DNA of 64,000 nt from Bacteroidaceae bacterium (GTDB taxonomy: Bacteria > Bacteroidota > Bacteroidia > Bacteroidales > Bacteroidaceae), in NCBI GenBank assembly GCA_017526905.1, contig JAFXQT010000006.1, positions 46,393-110,392 of the forward strand. The letters run 5' to 3'. The translations under genes were made by a program, and so were the position numbers. A model generated the notes under the pieces. The model saw nothing but the letters and a program-made list of their open reading frames with translations. It was not told the origin of the DNA and made no database searches. This document shows, one piece after another, positions 35,908-45,177 of the stretch (positions are counted from its first letter, which is position 1; each line of letters opens with the position of its first letter).

Positions 35908-35941
35908 GGCCCCCCATTCGGATCATGAGGCAGGGGGGGGC
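35908..35941. repeat. Third palindrome-derived linker in the permease gene
   Basis: GGCCCCCCATTCGG followed by a purine-rich GCAGGGGGGGGC, an imperfect version of the same element. It encodes the linker between the last membrane helix and the HMA domain. Confidence 0.65.
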
Positions 35942-36254
35942 AGCATTAGTTCGGCGGTTAAGACTTACAAAATCAAGGGCATGTCCTGCAACCACTGCAA
36001 AGCCAGCGTGGAGAAGGCCATCCGTAACCAGCCCGGCGTGACCGATGTGGACGTGGATCTGCCCAAAGGCATGGCTCACGTGAGCGGCGCTCATGATGCC
36101 GAGGCCCTCATGGCCGCAGTCAACGCTTTAGGGTTCGAAGCATCGGCCGTTTGACTTTTGCCATCTAACATTAGCCATTTGCCATCCCTCGCTGTAATAT
36201 TTCCTCGCTTGCCTGTGTATATATAAGCAGAAGGGCAATAAAAAGGCCGGAAAA

Positions 36255-36286
36255 CTTGGCTGATTCAGGAAAAGCCCCTACTTTTG
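36255..36286 (+). promoter_or_regulatory. Promoter of the lipoprotein/radical-SAM cassette
   Basis: TTGG at 36255-36258 and TACTTTTG at 36279-36286 with a 20-nt spacer. The leader to the ATG at 36332 is about 40 nt. Confidence 0.7.
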
Positions 36287-36331
36287 CAACCAGACAGCGG
36301 GAAAGGCCCGCGCGTCACAACTGATTCAAGT

Positions 36332-36802
36332 ATGAAAGCACGATTCGTTAAATGGTACAATGCGCTGCTTACCAGCCTCATCACCATGCTCGGCTTCTCC
36401 GCCTGCGATGCGCTGAACCCCAAGGACGAGTATGGGGCGCCCTACGTAGAGTACGGGTCGCCATCCGTCAGCTATAGGGTGAAAGGGCGCGTCACGGATG
36501 CCGAAGGGAAACCGCTCAGTGGCATCAAGGCAGAAGCCGGCAGCGCATGGGACGGGCATTTCTACCCAAGTGCCGAACCGACCATGACCGATGCCGAAGG
36601 CAATGTGGAACTCAAGGCCCACGCCGGCACCCTGCATGGGCAGGTACTGGTGCTGTCCGATGTAGATGGCGAGGAAGGCGGAGGCGACTTCGGCTCGGAC
36701 ACCATCAGCGTCGAGAGCCTGCCGCACAAAGCGACGGCCGAAGGCACATGGCACAGCGAATACGAAGTCGAGGCCAACATACAGTTGAAAGCAAAGCAAT
36801 AA
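36332..36802 (+). CDS. Radical-SAM-associated putative lipoprotein
   Basis: 156 residues from ATG at 36332. The signal sequence ends in a lipobox (MLGFSAC), so the mature protein starts at Cys and is probably anchored in the outer or inner membrane. DEYGAPYVEYGSPSVSY follows, then a carboxypeptidase-regulatory-like fold (VKGRVTDAEGKPLSGIKAE, MTDAEGNVELKA) and SDVDGEEGGGDFGSDT. This matches the lipoprotein partner of the Bacteroidetes rSAM/lipoprotein system (TIGR04134 type, as I recall it), found beside a dedicated radical-SAM enzyme. The biochemical role is unknown. Confidence 0.82.
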   Translation: MKARFVKWYNALLTSLITMLGFSACDALNPKDEYGAPYVEYGSPSVSYRVKGRVTDAEGKPLSGIKAEAGSAWDGHFYPSAEPTMTDAEGNVELKAHAGTLHGQVLVLSDVDGEEGGGDFGSDTISVESLPHKATAEGTWHSEYEVEANIQLKAKQ

Positions 36803-36824
36803 TACACCAATCCCTCTTACGCCT

Positions 36825-37100
36825 ATGGCAGAGAAACATCACAAGGTAGCTTCGCCCCAAAAGAAGCAGTCGTTGCTGCGAAAGGCATACATCGCGGCAC
36901 TCACGTCGATGCTCTCCCTGCTGGGCTTCTCTTCGTGCGCCACCGCCAAGAAGCAGCAGAAACAGAACGACATGCCGCAGCCGCAGCAGATGGAACAGCC
37001 GGATCCCATCCGTCGCCCAGTGCTGATGTACGGTCCGCGGCCTGCCACCTACAAGAGCGACATCCCGCAGAAGAAGGCCATCGACGAGGCGCCTCGCTGA
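36825..37100 (+). CDS. Second small putative lipoprotein of the radical-SAM cassette
   Basis: 91 residues. A hydrophobic segment with lipobox (LSLLGFSSC) resembles that of the preceding lipoprotein (MLGFSAC). The mature part is about 54 residues, Gln/Pro/Lys-rich, with LMYGPRPATYKSD, a motif like EYGSPSVSYR in the neighbour. No folded domain is evident. It lies 22 bp after the first lipoprotein and 46 bp before the radical-SAM gene. Its small size and position make it a candidate substrate or second partner; this is inference. Confidence 0.65.
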   Translation: MAEKHHKVASPQKKQSLLRKAYIAALTSMLSLLGFSSCATAKKQQKQNDMPQPQQMEQPDPIRRPVLMYGPRPATYKSDIPQKKAIDEAPR

Positions 37101-37146
37101 AGCCTGAGCCGCAGCCCCACGGAGCAGCCCACCGATACCATTGCGT

Positions 37147-38226
37147 ATGAACGTAACCCCTCTTTCTTTCAGACGAAAACTGGCGCTTGAGCTGGACCGC
37201 CGGCTGCAGAACCAGATCAACCACGACCACCCGCTGCGCGAAGTGTTCTGGGAGTGTACGCTGCGCTGCAACCTGCATTGCCGCCATTGCGGCAGCGACT
37301 GCAAGCAGGTGGCCGGCTACCGCGACATGCCGCTACAGGACTTCCTTGGCGTGCTGGACAGCATCAGCCGCAAGTGCAACCCGCACGAAGTGTTCATTGT
37401 CATCTCCGGCGGCGAACCGCTGATGCGGCCAGACATCGTGGAGTGCGGTGCCGAGATCTACCGCCGCGGTTTCCCCTGGGGCATGGTGAGCAACGGCCTG
37501 GCACTGACGCCCTCGCTTTACGACCAGCTGTGCCGCGCTGGCATGCACTCCATAACCATCAGCCTGGACGGGCTGGAGGCCGAACACAACTGGATGCGCG
37601 GCAACCCCAACAGCTTCCGAATGGTGGATCAGGCCATCGACCTACTCACACACAGCGATATGGTTTTTGATATCGTGACCTGCGTGAACCGCCGCAACTA
37701 CAGCCAGCTACCCGCCATCCGCGACTACCTGATAGCCAAAGGCGTGGGTGCCTGGCGCATCTTCACCGTGTTTCCGGTGGGGCGTGCCGCCAACGACCCC
37801 GACATGTGGTTAACCACCGAGGAGTTCCGTGGGGTGTTTGACTTCATCCGCCAAACGCGGCGCGAAGGGCGTATCCGTGCGAACTACGGCTGCGAAGGCT
37901 TCCTTGGCAACTATGAGGGCGACGTGCGCGACTCCTTCTACCATTGCAATGCAGGCATCACCGTTGGCTCTGTACTGGTGGACGGCTCCATTTCGGCCTG
38001 CACCAGCATCCGCGCCAACTACCACCAAGGCAATATCTACCAAGACGATTTCATGGAGGTGTGGGAGCATCGCTTCCAGCCTTACCGCGACCGCACGTGG
38101 ATGCACAAAGAGCAGTGTGCCGAGTGCAACTACTTTCGCTACTGCCAGGGCAACGGAATGCACCTGCGCGACGATGAGGGCCGGCTGTTGCTATGCCACT
38201 TGGGAAGATTGACAGGTGAACGGTGA
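37147..38226 (+). CDS. Radical-SAM/SPASM enzyme of the rSAM/lipoprotein system
   Basis: 359 residues from ATG at 37147; a TTG six bases upstream is in frame but less likely. The SAM-binding [4Fe-4S] motif is CNLHCRHC (C41, C45, C48), followed by VISGGEPLMRPD and SISLDGLEAEHN. The C-terminal SPASM region binds auxiliary clusters: CNAGITVGSVLVDGSISAC and CAECNYFRYCQGNGMH, with a last Cys near the end. It matches the TIGR04133-type enzyme that co-occurs with the lipoprotein two genes upstream. A peptide-modifying or other radical reaction is likely; the substrate is not known. Confidence 0.88.
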   Translation: MNVTPLSFRRKLALELDRRLQNQINHDHPLREVFWECTLRCNLHCRHCGSDCKQVAGYRDMPLQDFLGVLDSISRKCNPHEVFIVISGGEPLMRPDIVECGAEIYRRGFPWGMVSNGLALTPSLYDQLCRAGMHSITISLDGLEAEHNWMRGNPNSFRMVDQAIDLLTHSDMVFDIVTCVNRRNYSQLPAIRDYLIAKGVGAWRIFTVFPVGRAANDPDMWLTTEEFRGVFDFIRQTRREGRIRANYGCEGFLGNYEGDVRDSFYHCNAGITVGSVLVDGSISACTSIRANYHQGNIYQDDFMEVWEHRFQPYRDRTWMHKEQCAECNYFRYCQGNGMHLRDDEGRLLLCHLGRLTGER

Positions 38227-38284
38227 ACGGTGCGCCCGGCCCGCAGGGACGCTTCGCCCAGCGAAGAACCTTGACCCCTCAAAG

Positions 38285-39229
38285 TTACAAACACAGCACA
38301 GCCGTTCCGGCCACAGCCACCACCGTGCCCAGCACCTGACGGGCTGTAATGGGCTGACCAAATAGCCATTTCGAAGGCCAAAGGATAAAGATGGGGGTGA
38401 GAGCCATCAGCGTGGATGCCACACCGGCCGGAGCCAGCGTCACGGCAAAGAGCGAGAGCGAAACACCGATGCACGGGCCCGTAATGATGGCACCCAAAGC
38501 ACTCTGCACGGCCACCTTGTCGTGCAACCCGTTACGCATTCGCTGGCGGTCGCCACGCCACCAATAAATCAGCAGGAAGCCCACCAAGCCGGCCACCGAG
38601 CGCACGAACGTGCCCGACACAGCGGCATAGTCCGACGTGTACAGGACCATGCCCATCTTGCTCAGCACGATACCTACGCCCTGACCTGCTGCAGCACCCA
38701 GCCCCAACAGGAAACCGACCAAAGAGAAGCGAGGGGGCTGCGACTCGCGTAGCGATGCACCTGCGGCCGCGGGTTGTGCAACAGAAGCAGGTTGTGCAGG
38801 AGTCGCAGGCTTGTCATGCACAGCGATGGCTATGCCGGCCATGGTGACGGCCATGCCCAACCACGCCTGCAGCGTAAGCTGTTCGCCCAGCATCGCCCAC
38901 CCGGCAAAGGCTGCAAAAAGCGGCGCCAACGTCATCATCAGCTGTCCGAAGCGAGAACCCATCACTACATAACTGTTGAACAGGCACCAGTCGCCCAACA
39001 CAAAGCCAACCAGGCCCGAAGCCAGGAACCAGCCCCATGCTGCCGGCGACATGCCAACAGGGCACACCGAGCCGGTGAGCACCCACAGCGCAACGCCGAG
39101 GAAAAGCAGCGTGCCTGCCATGCGCAACACATTCATCTGTATGGCACCAAAGCGTTTGGAACCCACTTCGGCAAAAAGTGCCGTAATGGTCCATATCACG
39201 GCCACGATAATAGATAGGATTTCGCCCAT
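38285..39229 (-). CDS. EamA/DMT-family permease
   Basis: 314 residues in two EamA repeats of about five membrane helices each. A central cytoplasmic loop (about 143-165) is rich in Ala, Pro and Gln. The second repeat contains GVASTLMALTPIFILWPSKW. Such proteins export metabolites or act as nucleotide-sugar-like transporters; the substrate is unknown. It converges on the radical-SAM gene and has its own promoter at 39293. Confidence 0.88.
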   Translation of the reverse strand: MGEILSIIVAVIWTITALFAEVGSKRFGAIQMNVLRMAGTLLFLGVALWVLTGSVCPVGMSPAAWGWFLASGLVGFVLGDWCLFNSYVVMGSRFGQLMMTLAPLFAAFAGWAMLGEQLTLQAWLGMAVTMAGIAIAVHDKPATPAQPASVAQPAAAGASLRESQPPRFSLVGFLLGLGAAAGQGVGIVLSKMGMVLYTSDYAAVSGTFVRSVAGLVGFLLIYWWRGDRQRMRNGLHDKVAVQSALGAIITGPCIGVSLSLFAVTLAPAGVASTLMALTPIFILWPSKWLFGQPITARQVLGTVVAVAGTAVLCL

Positions 39230-39292
39230 ATATTTGTAATGCCCAGCAGTCTGCCCGCCGGAATAAAATGAGGAGTTTTATAAAACCGGCCG

Positions 39293-39300
39293 CAAAAGTA
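39293..39300 (-). promoter_or_regulatory. -7 box (TACTTTTG) for the EamA permease gene
   Basis: Exact TAnnTTTG on the minus strand, about 63 nt before the ATG at 39229. The rest of 39301-39494 shows no clear promoter for porU. Confidence 0.6.
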
Positions 39301-39494
39301 CAAGAAGTAGGCCAAAGGAAAGCATACTGCACTCGCTTTCTTCCGTTAATCTATGTTAAGGGACACCATGACGGCACTGCCATGCCATGACACGCGCGCA
39401 CAATAAATAAAGTGGCGCGGGCACAATAAAACAAGGGTTCTCACGTTATAGTAGAAGCAGACGCGTGTCTGCCAGAAAACGTTTCAACGCTAAC

Positions 39495-42400
39495 ATGAAG
39501 ATAACATACCTTTTAGCCTTCCTGCTTGCACTGTTGCCCTTAGGTGTCAGTGCCTCTCCGCATAGCTTTACGCAGGTGAAGTGGGACGAACATCGAGCCG
39601 ACACAGTGTTGCCCATGTACTATGAGGTAATTCCGCTGGAGACCGACTACCGCCTATACGACTATACGGTACAGATTTGCTTCCCCGAATGGGTGCCGCT
39701 GAGCAAGGAAGTAGCCGCCGCATTTGATGCGCACTTCGCACACCTGGTTTCGGACACGCTGCAAGTGGATACGCATGTGGGCATCAGCAGGAAACAAGGT
39801 ATGCTTGACGTGGCCTTCATTCCCGTGGTTCGCCGTGAGGGCAAGTATTTCAGGCTGAGCAGTTTCAAGATGGAAATCACGCCGGTGGCCAAACGCGGAC
39901 GTCAGAATACAGCCCGACGGGCTGAAGCGACCGACGATGAGGCTGAAGCAACAACGACAACTGACGGACGCTATGCCAGCCACTCCGTGCTTGCTACAGG
40001 GCGATGGGCCAAAATCAGCATTACGACCGACGGGATGTACAAACTGCCCTACGCCGCACTGCGCGAGATGGGCTTCACCAACCCCGCCAACTGCCGCATC
40101 TACGGTTATGGCGGACACCTTCAGCCGGAAGTGATCACCGCTGGCAGCCACCATGACGACTTGCAGGAAGTGGCCGTGCTGGTCAAGGACGACGGACTGG
40201 TGTTCCATGCCAACGGTCTGGAACACTGGCGCAACGGACACCACGTGGTAAACCACTATGCGCGCCAGGCCTGCTATTTCGTGACCGAAGGCAGCGAACC
40301 CACCCAATCCATCGGCACCATAGACAAGGTACTGAACATATCGACTGCGCCGACCTCGCCTACCTCCTACAGAGCCTACGTTGCCCATGATCCGCAGGAG
40401 TATTCTTGGTATCAGGGTGGACGCATGTTCTTTGAGAACTACGACTACTACAATGGGAACAGCCGCAGCTACACTTTCCAGACGCCCTCACACGTGGATG
40501 CTTCGGGCAGTGCCCTGCTCAGTTTCTGTTTCTCGGCTTCTGAACTCACGTCGGTCACGCCCAACCTGAACGGCACCGTGGTGAACACCTACACTATTTC
40601 AGCACCGTCCGACGAGTACTCCAAGGCCAACGTCATGCTTCGCAACAACATCCGACTGGGCAGTGCGCCGCTGGAATCCAACACTCTGCGCTTCACCACC
40701 GACGCAGGCTGCCACGCTCGTCTGAACTACTTCGAACTGGCCTATGACGGCCTGATGAAACTGGATGCCGAACACCCTTACCTGCAGATGGTGGTCGATG
40801 AAGCGGCCAACTATGACAGAGCCTACCTGGCCATTGCCTATGAGGAAGGACAGGACGTGCAGGTGTGGCAACTGGAAGGCACCGACGGAACACCGGCCGT
40901 GCGGCTGGTGGGCTCGACCATCGAAGCCACCGACGAGGCAGGAGAGGTGCTGCGTTACTACATCGTATCGCTGATTGGACAGCCATCGGAGGCACGCTAT
41001 GCTGTGTTCGATGCCAATGCCAACTACGCAGCACCCACCTACGTCAGCCCAGTGGAGAATCAGGACCTGCACGCTCTGGACAGCGTGGACATGGTGATTC
41101 TGACTCCCGCCAGCGGTATTATGGACGCACAGGCTGAACGCCTGGCCGAGGTGCACCGGGCCTACGACGGCCTGCGCGTGGAAGTGATCCGCGCCGACCG
41201 CGTGTACAACGAGTTCTCGTCGGGCACACCCGATGCCACCGCCTACCGCCGCCTGCTGAAGATGCTGTACGACCGCGGCGACGAAGCCACTGCCACACGC
41301 TACCTGCTGCTGTTTGGCGACTGTGCATGGGACAACCGCATGGTCACCTCTGCCTGGCGCCACTACAACCCCGACAACTACTTGCTTTGCTTTGAAAGCC
41401 TCAACTCGGTGAGCGACACACGCTGCTACATCATGGAGGACTACTTCGGACTGCTGGACGACGGCGAAGGCGGGATGCTGACCAAGGACAAGACTGACGT
41501 GGGCGTGGGACGTTTCCCCGTGCGCACTGCCAACCAAGCCACCATCCTGGTGGATAAGATCATCAACTACATAGAAGGCACGAGCGCAGGCTCATGGAAG
41601 AACGTGGTCTGCTTCATGGGCGACGACGGCGACAACAACGAGCACATGGCCTATGCCGACAGTGTGGCTATACAGGTGAGCAGCGACTTCCCCGACCTGG
41701 AGGTGCGAAAAATAATGTGGGATGCCTATCAGCGCGAAAGCACCGCTTCGGGACACCGCTTCCCACAGGTCACACAGATGATACACGACCAGATGGAGGA
41801 GGGTGCGCTCATGATGAACTACACCGGCCATGCATCGTACTACTGCATATCGCACGAGATGGCGCTTCGCCTGGCCGACTTTGCCGGATTCAACACGCCG
41901 CGTCCGCCTTTCTGGGTAACGGCCGCTTGCGACGTAATGCCCTTTGACACGCAGACAGAAAACATCGGCGAGACGGCAGTGCTGCACGAAAGCGGCTCAG
42001 CCATCGGTTTCTTCGGCACCACCCGAACGGTGTATGCCACCAACAACCTGCGCATGAATCAGGCCTTCTGCAAATACGTGTTCGCACAGGACGAACTGGG
42101 ACGCTCCAACCGCCTGGGCGATGCCGTACGAATGGCCAAGTGCATGCTGGCCCAGGACAAGCGCGAGGACGGGCAGCCTGAAAACAAGCTGCACTATGCA
42201 CTGCTGGGCGACCCCGCGCTGCGTCTGGGCTCAATCACCAACAAGGTGGTGGTGGACAGCATCAACGGCGTTGCACTGGAGCAGTTGCCCAGAGACTTCA
42301 CGCTGCATGCCGGCGGCAAGGCAAGGCTGAGCGGCCATGTCGAGAACTATGCCGGCGAAGCACTGACTCAGTTTGAGGGCGTGGTCAACGCACGCTTCTA

Positions 42401-43331
42401 CGACAGTGCCGAGGACGTGGTGTGCTACAACGCCGCCAAAGCAGTCAAGCCATTCACCTTCTCAGCCTACAACAAGATGCTGTACACGGGCACCGACAGT
42501 GTCTCGGCCGGACGATTCAGCATCACCTGTCCCATCCCCATCGACATCAACTACTCCAACGACTTCGGCCGCGTGCTCTTCTATGCGCTGGGCAACGACA
42601 AGATTACCGAGGCCAACGGACACAATGAGGTTTTCCGCCTGGGCGGCACCGAAGCCGACCTGAACGACCAGACCGGCCCCGTCATCACGGCCTACCTGAA
42701 CGACCCCTCATTCACCGATGGCACGGTGGTGAACGCCACCCCCTACTTCGTGGCACAGCTGCAGGACGAGAGTGGTATCAACAACTCCGGCAACGGCCTG
42801 GGGCACGACATGGAGCTGATTATAGACAACAATGCAGCCACCACCTACACGCTGAACGACTACTTTACCAGCGAGTTCGGCGACTACACCCGCGGCACGG
42901 TGGCCTTCTCCATCCCCACCCTGCCGGCCGGCAAGCACTCGCTGCTGTTCCGCGCCTGGGACAACCTGAACAACTATGGCACCACCACGCTGACGTTCGA
43001 AGTGGATCCGAAACTGGACACCAGCATACTCAGCCTCAGCGCCAGCAATAGCCCTGCTACCACAACCACCAACTTCCTGCTCTCCTACGACCGCCCCGGC
43101 AGCGTGTGCCAATTCACCATCGAAGTGTTCGACTTCGCCGGCCGCCTGCTGTGGAACTACTCGGCCGAGGGCAGCAGTTCCAACGGCCTCTACTCCGTGC
43201 CCTGGAACCTGTGCACCGGCAGCGGAATGCCGCTGGGCAGCGGTGTATATCTCTACCGTGCACGTGTGAAATGCGACGACAGTTCCGAGACCTCGAAAGC
43301 TCAGAAAATCATAATCAACAGAAGAAAGTAA
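39495..43331 (+). CDS. porU: Type IX secretion system sortase PorU
   Basis: C25 (gingipain-like) peptidase that removes the C-terminal signal of T9SS cargo and attaches it to surface lipopolysaccharide. 1278 residues from ATG at 39495 (signal peptide YLLAFLLALLPLGVSA); a GTG ten codons upstream would hide it. The catalytic His is H779 in NYTGHASYY and the Cys is C812 in VTAACDVMPFD, 33 residues apart, the same spacing as H211/C244 in gingipain RgpB. The C-terminal Ig-like domain (FDFAGRLLW, GSGVYLYRARVK) resembles a T9SS CTD. porV begins 4 bp downstream. Confidence 0.94.
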   Translation: MKITYLLAFLLALLPLGVSASPHSFTQVKWDEHRADTVLPMYYEVIPLETDYRLYDYTVQICFPEWVPLSKEVAAAFDAHFAHLVSDTLQVDTHVGISRKQGMLDVAFIPVVRREGKYFRLSSFKMEITPVAKRGRQNTARRAEATDDEAEATTTTDGRYASHSVLATGRWAKISITTDGMYKLPYAALREMGFTNPANCRIYGYGGHLQPEVITAGSHHDDLQEVAVLVKDDGLVFHANGLEHWRNGHHVVNHYARQACYFVTEGSEPTQSIGTIDKVLNISTAPTSPTSYRAYVAHDPQEYSWYQGGRMFFENYDYYNGNSRSYTFQTPSHVDASGSALLSFCFSASELTSVTPNLNGTVVNTYTISAPSDEYSKANVMLRNNIRLGSAPLESNTLRFTTDAGCHARLNYFELAYDGLMKLDAEHPYLQMVVDEAANYDRAYLAIAYEEGQDVQVWQLEGTDGTPAVRLVGSTIEATDEAGEVLRYYIVSLIGQPSEARYAVFDANANYAAPTYVSPVENQDLHALDSVDMVILTPASGIMDAQAERLAEVHRAYDGLRVEVIRADRVYNEFSSGTPDATAYRRLLKMLYDRGDEATATRYLLLFGDCAWDNRMVTSAWRHYNPDNYLLCFESLNSVSDTRCYIMEDYFGLLDDGEGGMLTKDKTDVGVGRFPVRTANQATILVDKIINYIEGTSAGSWKNVVCFMGDDGDNNEHMAYADSVAIQVSSDFPDLEVRKIMWDAYQRESTASGHRFPQVTQMIHDQMEEGALMMNYTGHASYYCISHEMALRLADFAGFNTPRPPFWVTAACDVMPFDTQTENIGETAVLHESGSAIGFFGTTRTVYATNNLRMNQAFCKYVFAQDELGRSNRLGDAVRMAKCMLAQDKREDGQPENKLHYALLGDPALRLGSITNKVVVDSINGVALEQLPRDFTLHAGGKARLSGHVENYAGEALTQFEGVVNARFYDSAEDVVCYNAAKAVKPFTFSAYNKMLYTGTDSVSAGRFSITCPIPIDINYSNDFGRVLFYALGNDKITEANGHNEVFRLGGTEADLNDQTGPVITAYLNDPSFTDGTVVNATPYFVAQLQDESGINNSGNGLGHDMELIIDNNAATTYTLNDYFTSEFGDYTRGTVAFSIPTLPAGKHSLLFRAWDNLNNYGTTTLTFEVDPKLDTSILSLSASNSPATTTTNFLLSYDRPGSVCQFTIEVFDFAGRLLWNYSAEGSSSNGLYSVPWNLCTGSGMPLGSGVYLYRARVKCDDSSETSKAQKIIINRRK

Positions 43332-43335
43332 CCGA

Positions 43336-44520
43336 ATGAAACGCATCCTTGCTATAAGTGCCATCGTGTGGGCGGCAAGCCCCATCATGGCCGATGACAA
43401 AGAAGACATGTTCAACCCCGTAACCACCGGCGTGACATCGCTCAGCATCGCACCCGATGCCCGCGGCGGCGGTATGGGCGACGCAGGCGCCGCCACCGAG
43501 GCCGACGTGAACTCGCAGTACTGGAACCCGGCCAAATACCCCTTCTGCGTGGGACGTGCCGGGGTAGCCGTGAGCTATACGCCGTGGCTGCGCAAACTGG
43601 TCAACGACATCAACCTGGCCAATGTGGCGGGATTCTACCGCATTGGCGACTACTCAGCCCTGAGCGCCTCGCTGCGCTACTTCTCGTTGGGCGAAGTGGA
43701 CCTGGAGTGGGACAGCAACGGCGGCGCCTCGGACGGCATGACCATCAATCCCTACGAATTTGCCATCGACGCCGCCTACTCGCGCATGCTCTCCGAGATC
43801 TTCTCAATGGGTGTGGGCCTGCGCTTCATCTACAGCGACATACAGTATGACTACACCGCCGAATCATCGCCCGGCAAGGCCTTCGCTGCCGACATCGCAC
43901 TGTATTACAACAACTACTTCATGGCCGGTAACCGCGAGTGTGGCTTCGGTTTCGGTCTGAACATCAACAACATCGGTTCAAAGATCAGCTACGGCGGCGA
44001 CGATAATGCCGACTTCATTCCTACCAACCTGCGCCTGGGTGTGAACGTGCTCATTCCCTTCAACGAGTACAACCGCCTCAGCTTTACTGTGGACGCCAAC
44101 AAACTGTTGGTGCCCACCTACCCCAAGCAGGCCGACGGGGAGCAAAGCACAGACTACACCGACCGCGTGCAACGGGAATACTACGACATTTCGCCCATTG
44201 CCGGCATCTTCAAGAGCTTCAGCGATGCTCCCGGAGGCTTTAAGGAGGAGATGCAGGAGATTCAGGTGAGCGGCGGTCTGGAGTACAACTATAACGACCG
44301 CTTCTTCCTGCGCGCCGGCTATCACCACGAGGCCGCCAGCAAAGGTAACCGAAAGTATGTCACTGCCGGTGCCGGCTTCCACATGAGCGTATTTGCGCTG
44401 GATGCCTCCTACGTATTCTCTACTTCGCAGTCCAACCCACTGGATCAAACCATGCGCTTCACCCTGGGCTTTGACCTGGACGGTATGAGAGACCTGTTCG
44501 GGAAGAAGAGGAGGAGATAG
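43336..44520 (+). CDS. porV: Type IX secretion system outer-membrane protein PorV (LptO)
   Basis: 394 residues with a signal peptide (RILAISAIVWAASPIMA). It begins with SLSIAPDARGGGMGDAGAAT and NSQYWNPAKYPF, the hallmark of the PorV/PorQ family, then alternating beta-strands of a 14-strand-type barrel ending in aromatic residues. It shuttles cargo from the translocon to PorU for processing. It sits between porU and ispF, the order I also recall for Porphyromonas gingivalis (PG0026-PG0027-PG0028). Confidence 0.94.
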   Translation: MKRILAISAIVWAASPIMADDKEDMFNPVTTGVTSLSIAPDARGGGMGDAGAATEADVNSQYWNPAKYPFCVGRAGVAVSYTPWLRKLVNDINLANVAGFYRIGDYSALSASLRYFSLGEVDLEWDSNGGASDGMTINPYEFAIDAAYSRMLSEIFSMGVGLRFIYSDIQYDYTAESSPGKAFAADIALYYNNYFMAGNRECGFGFGLNINNIGSKISYGGDDNADFIPTNLRLGVNVLIPFNEYNRLSFTVDANKLLVPTYPKQADGEQSTDYTDRVQREYYDISPIAGIFKSFSDAPGGFKEEMQEIQVSGGLEYNYNDRFFLRAGYHHEAASKGNRKYVTAGAGFHMSVFALDASYVFSTSQSNPLDQTMRFTLGFDLDGMRDLFGKKRRR

Positions 44521-44609
44521 TGAAAAGTGAAAAGTGAAAAGTGAAAAATAAAAGTTACTGTTCATGCAGCGCTGCGAATAAAAGCCATCGTGCCGAGGGG
44601 TTCCCCGCC
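44521..44609. repeat. GTGAAAA heptamers plus GTGCCGAGGGG hairpin relative
   Basis: Four GTGAAAA-type units and AATAAAAGTTAC (44521-44558) begin at the porV stop codon. GTGCCGAGGGGTTCCCCGCC at 44590-44609 follows. The order is the same as in the 80-bp units at 53.7 kb. Confidence 0.8.
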
Positions 44610-44638
44610 TTAGTTTAATCATTTAACACCTTCTTTAC

Positions 44639-45118
44639 ATGATAAGAGTTGGTTTCGGTTTTGATGTTCATCGCCTTGTTGAAGGGCGCGAATTGTGGCT
44701 GGGCGGCATTCGCATAGACCACACCCTTGGTTTGTTGGGGCACAGCGATGCCGATGTGCTGATTCATGCCATCTGCGACGCCCTGCTCGGAGCCGCCAAC
44801 ATGCGCGACATAGGCTATCACTTCCCCGACACAGGGGCTGAGTTCAAAGGCATCGACAGCAAGGTGCTGCTGAGACGCACCATCGACCTCATTGCCACCA
44901 AAGGCTACACCGTTGGAAATATCGATGCCACCGTGGCAGCCGAACGCCCAAAACTGAACCCACACATTCCCGCCATGCAACAATGCCTGGCCGAGGTGAT
45001 GGGCATCGACCCGGAGTGCGTCAGCATCAAAGCCACCACCACCGAGCGGCTGGGGTACACCGGACGCGAAGAAGGAATTTCGGCCTATGCCGTGTGCCTG
45101 ATTGAACGCACAGCATAG
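44639..45118 (+). CDS. ispF: 2-C-methyl-D-erythritol 2,4-cyclodiphosphate synthase
   Basis: MEP-pathway enzyme forming MEcPP with release of CMP. 159 residues: GFGFDVHRLVEG (zinc Asp-His), HSDADVLIHAICDALLGA, FPDTG, and ATTTERLGYTGREEGI. The homotrimer zinc ligands are present. dxr of the same pathway is at 52.5 kb. It follows porV after a repeat-filled gap of 118 bp. Confidence 0.96.
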   Translation: MIRVGFGFDVHRLVEGRELWLGGIRIDHTLGLLGHSDADVLIHAICDALLGAANMRDIGYHFPDTGAEFKGIDSKVLLRRTIDLIATKGYTVGNIDATVAAERPKLNPHIPAMQQCLAEVMGIDPECVSIKATTTERLGYTGREEGISAYAVCLIERTA

Positions 45119-45177
45119 ACCACCCGACATGTCGCTCGGCACGACTGCCTGCGGCAACCATGCAAGCATAACAGTTT

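Larger units (their letters stand above)
34697..36154 (+). pseudogene. Metal efflux permease with C-terminal HMA domain, interrupted by an in-frame amber codon
   Basis: Translation from ATG at 34697 gives an SO_0444/DUF318-type permease. At 34898-34900 a TAG falls inside IPLPLC-x-CGVIPTSV, where relatives have CSC; TCG to TAG is a single base change. The same frame then continues to 36154 with no other stop. It includes a His-rich cytoplasmic loop (CECGCEHHEHEHHHHHHH), more membrane segments, GSIPIAVSLMAKG, and an HMA domain with GMSCNHC (copper or zinc binding). Total 485 codons plus stop. A product made from GTG at 34907 would lack the first membrane helices. Linkers at 35221-35343 and 35908-35941 are built from palindromic repeats. 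Confidence 0.8.
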
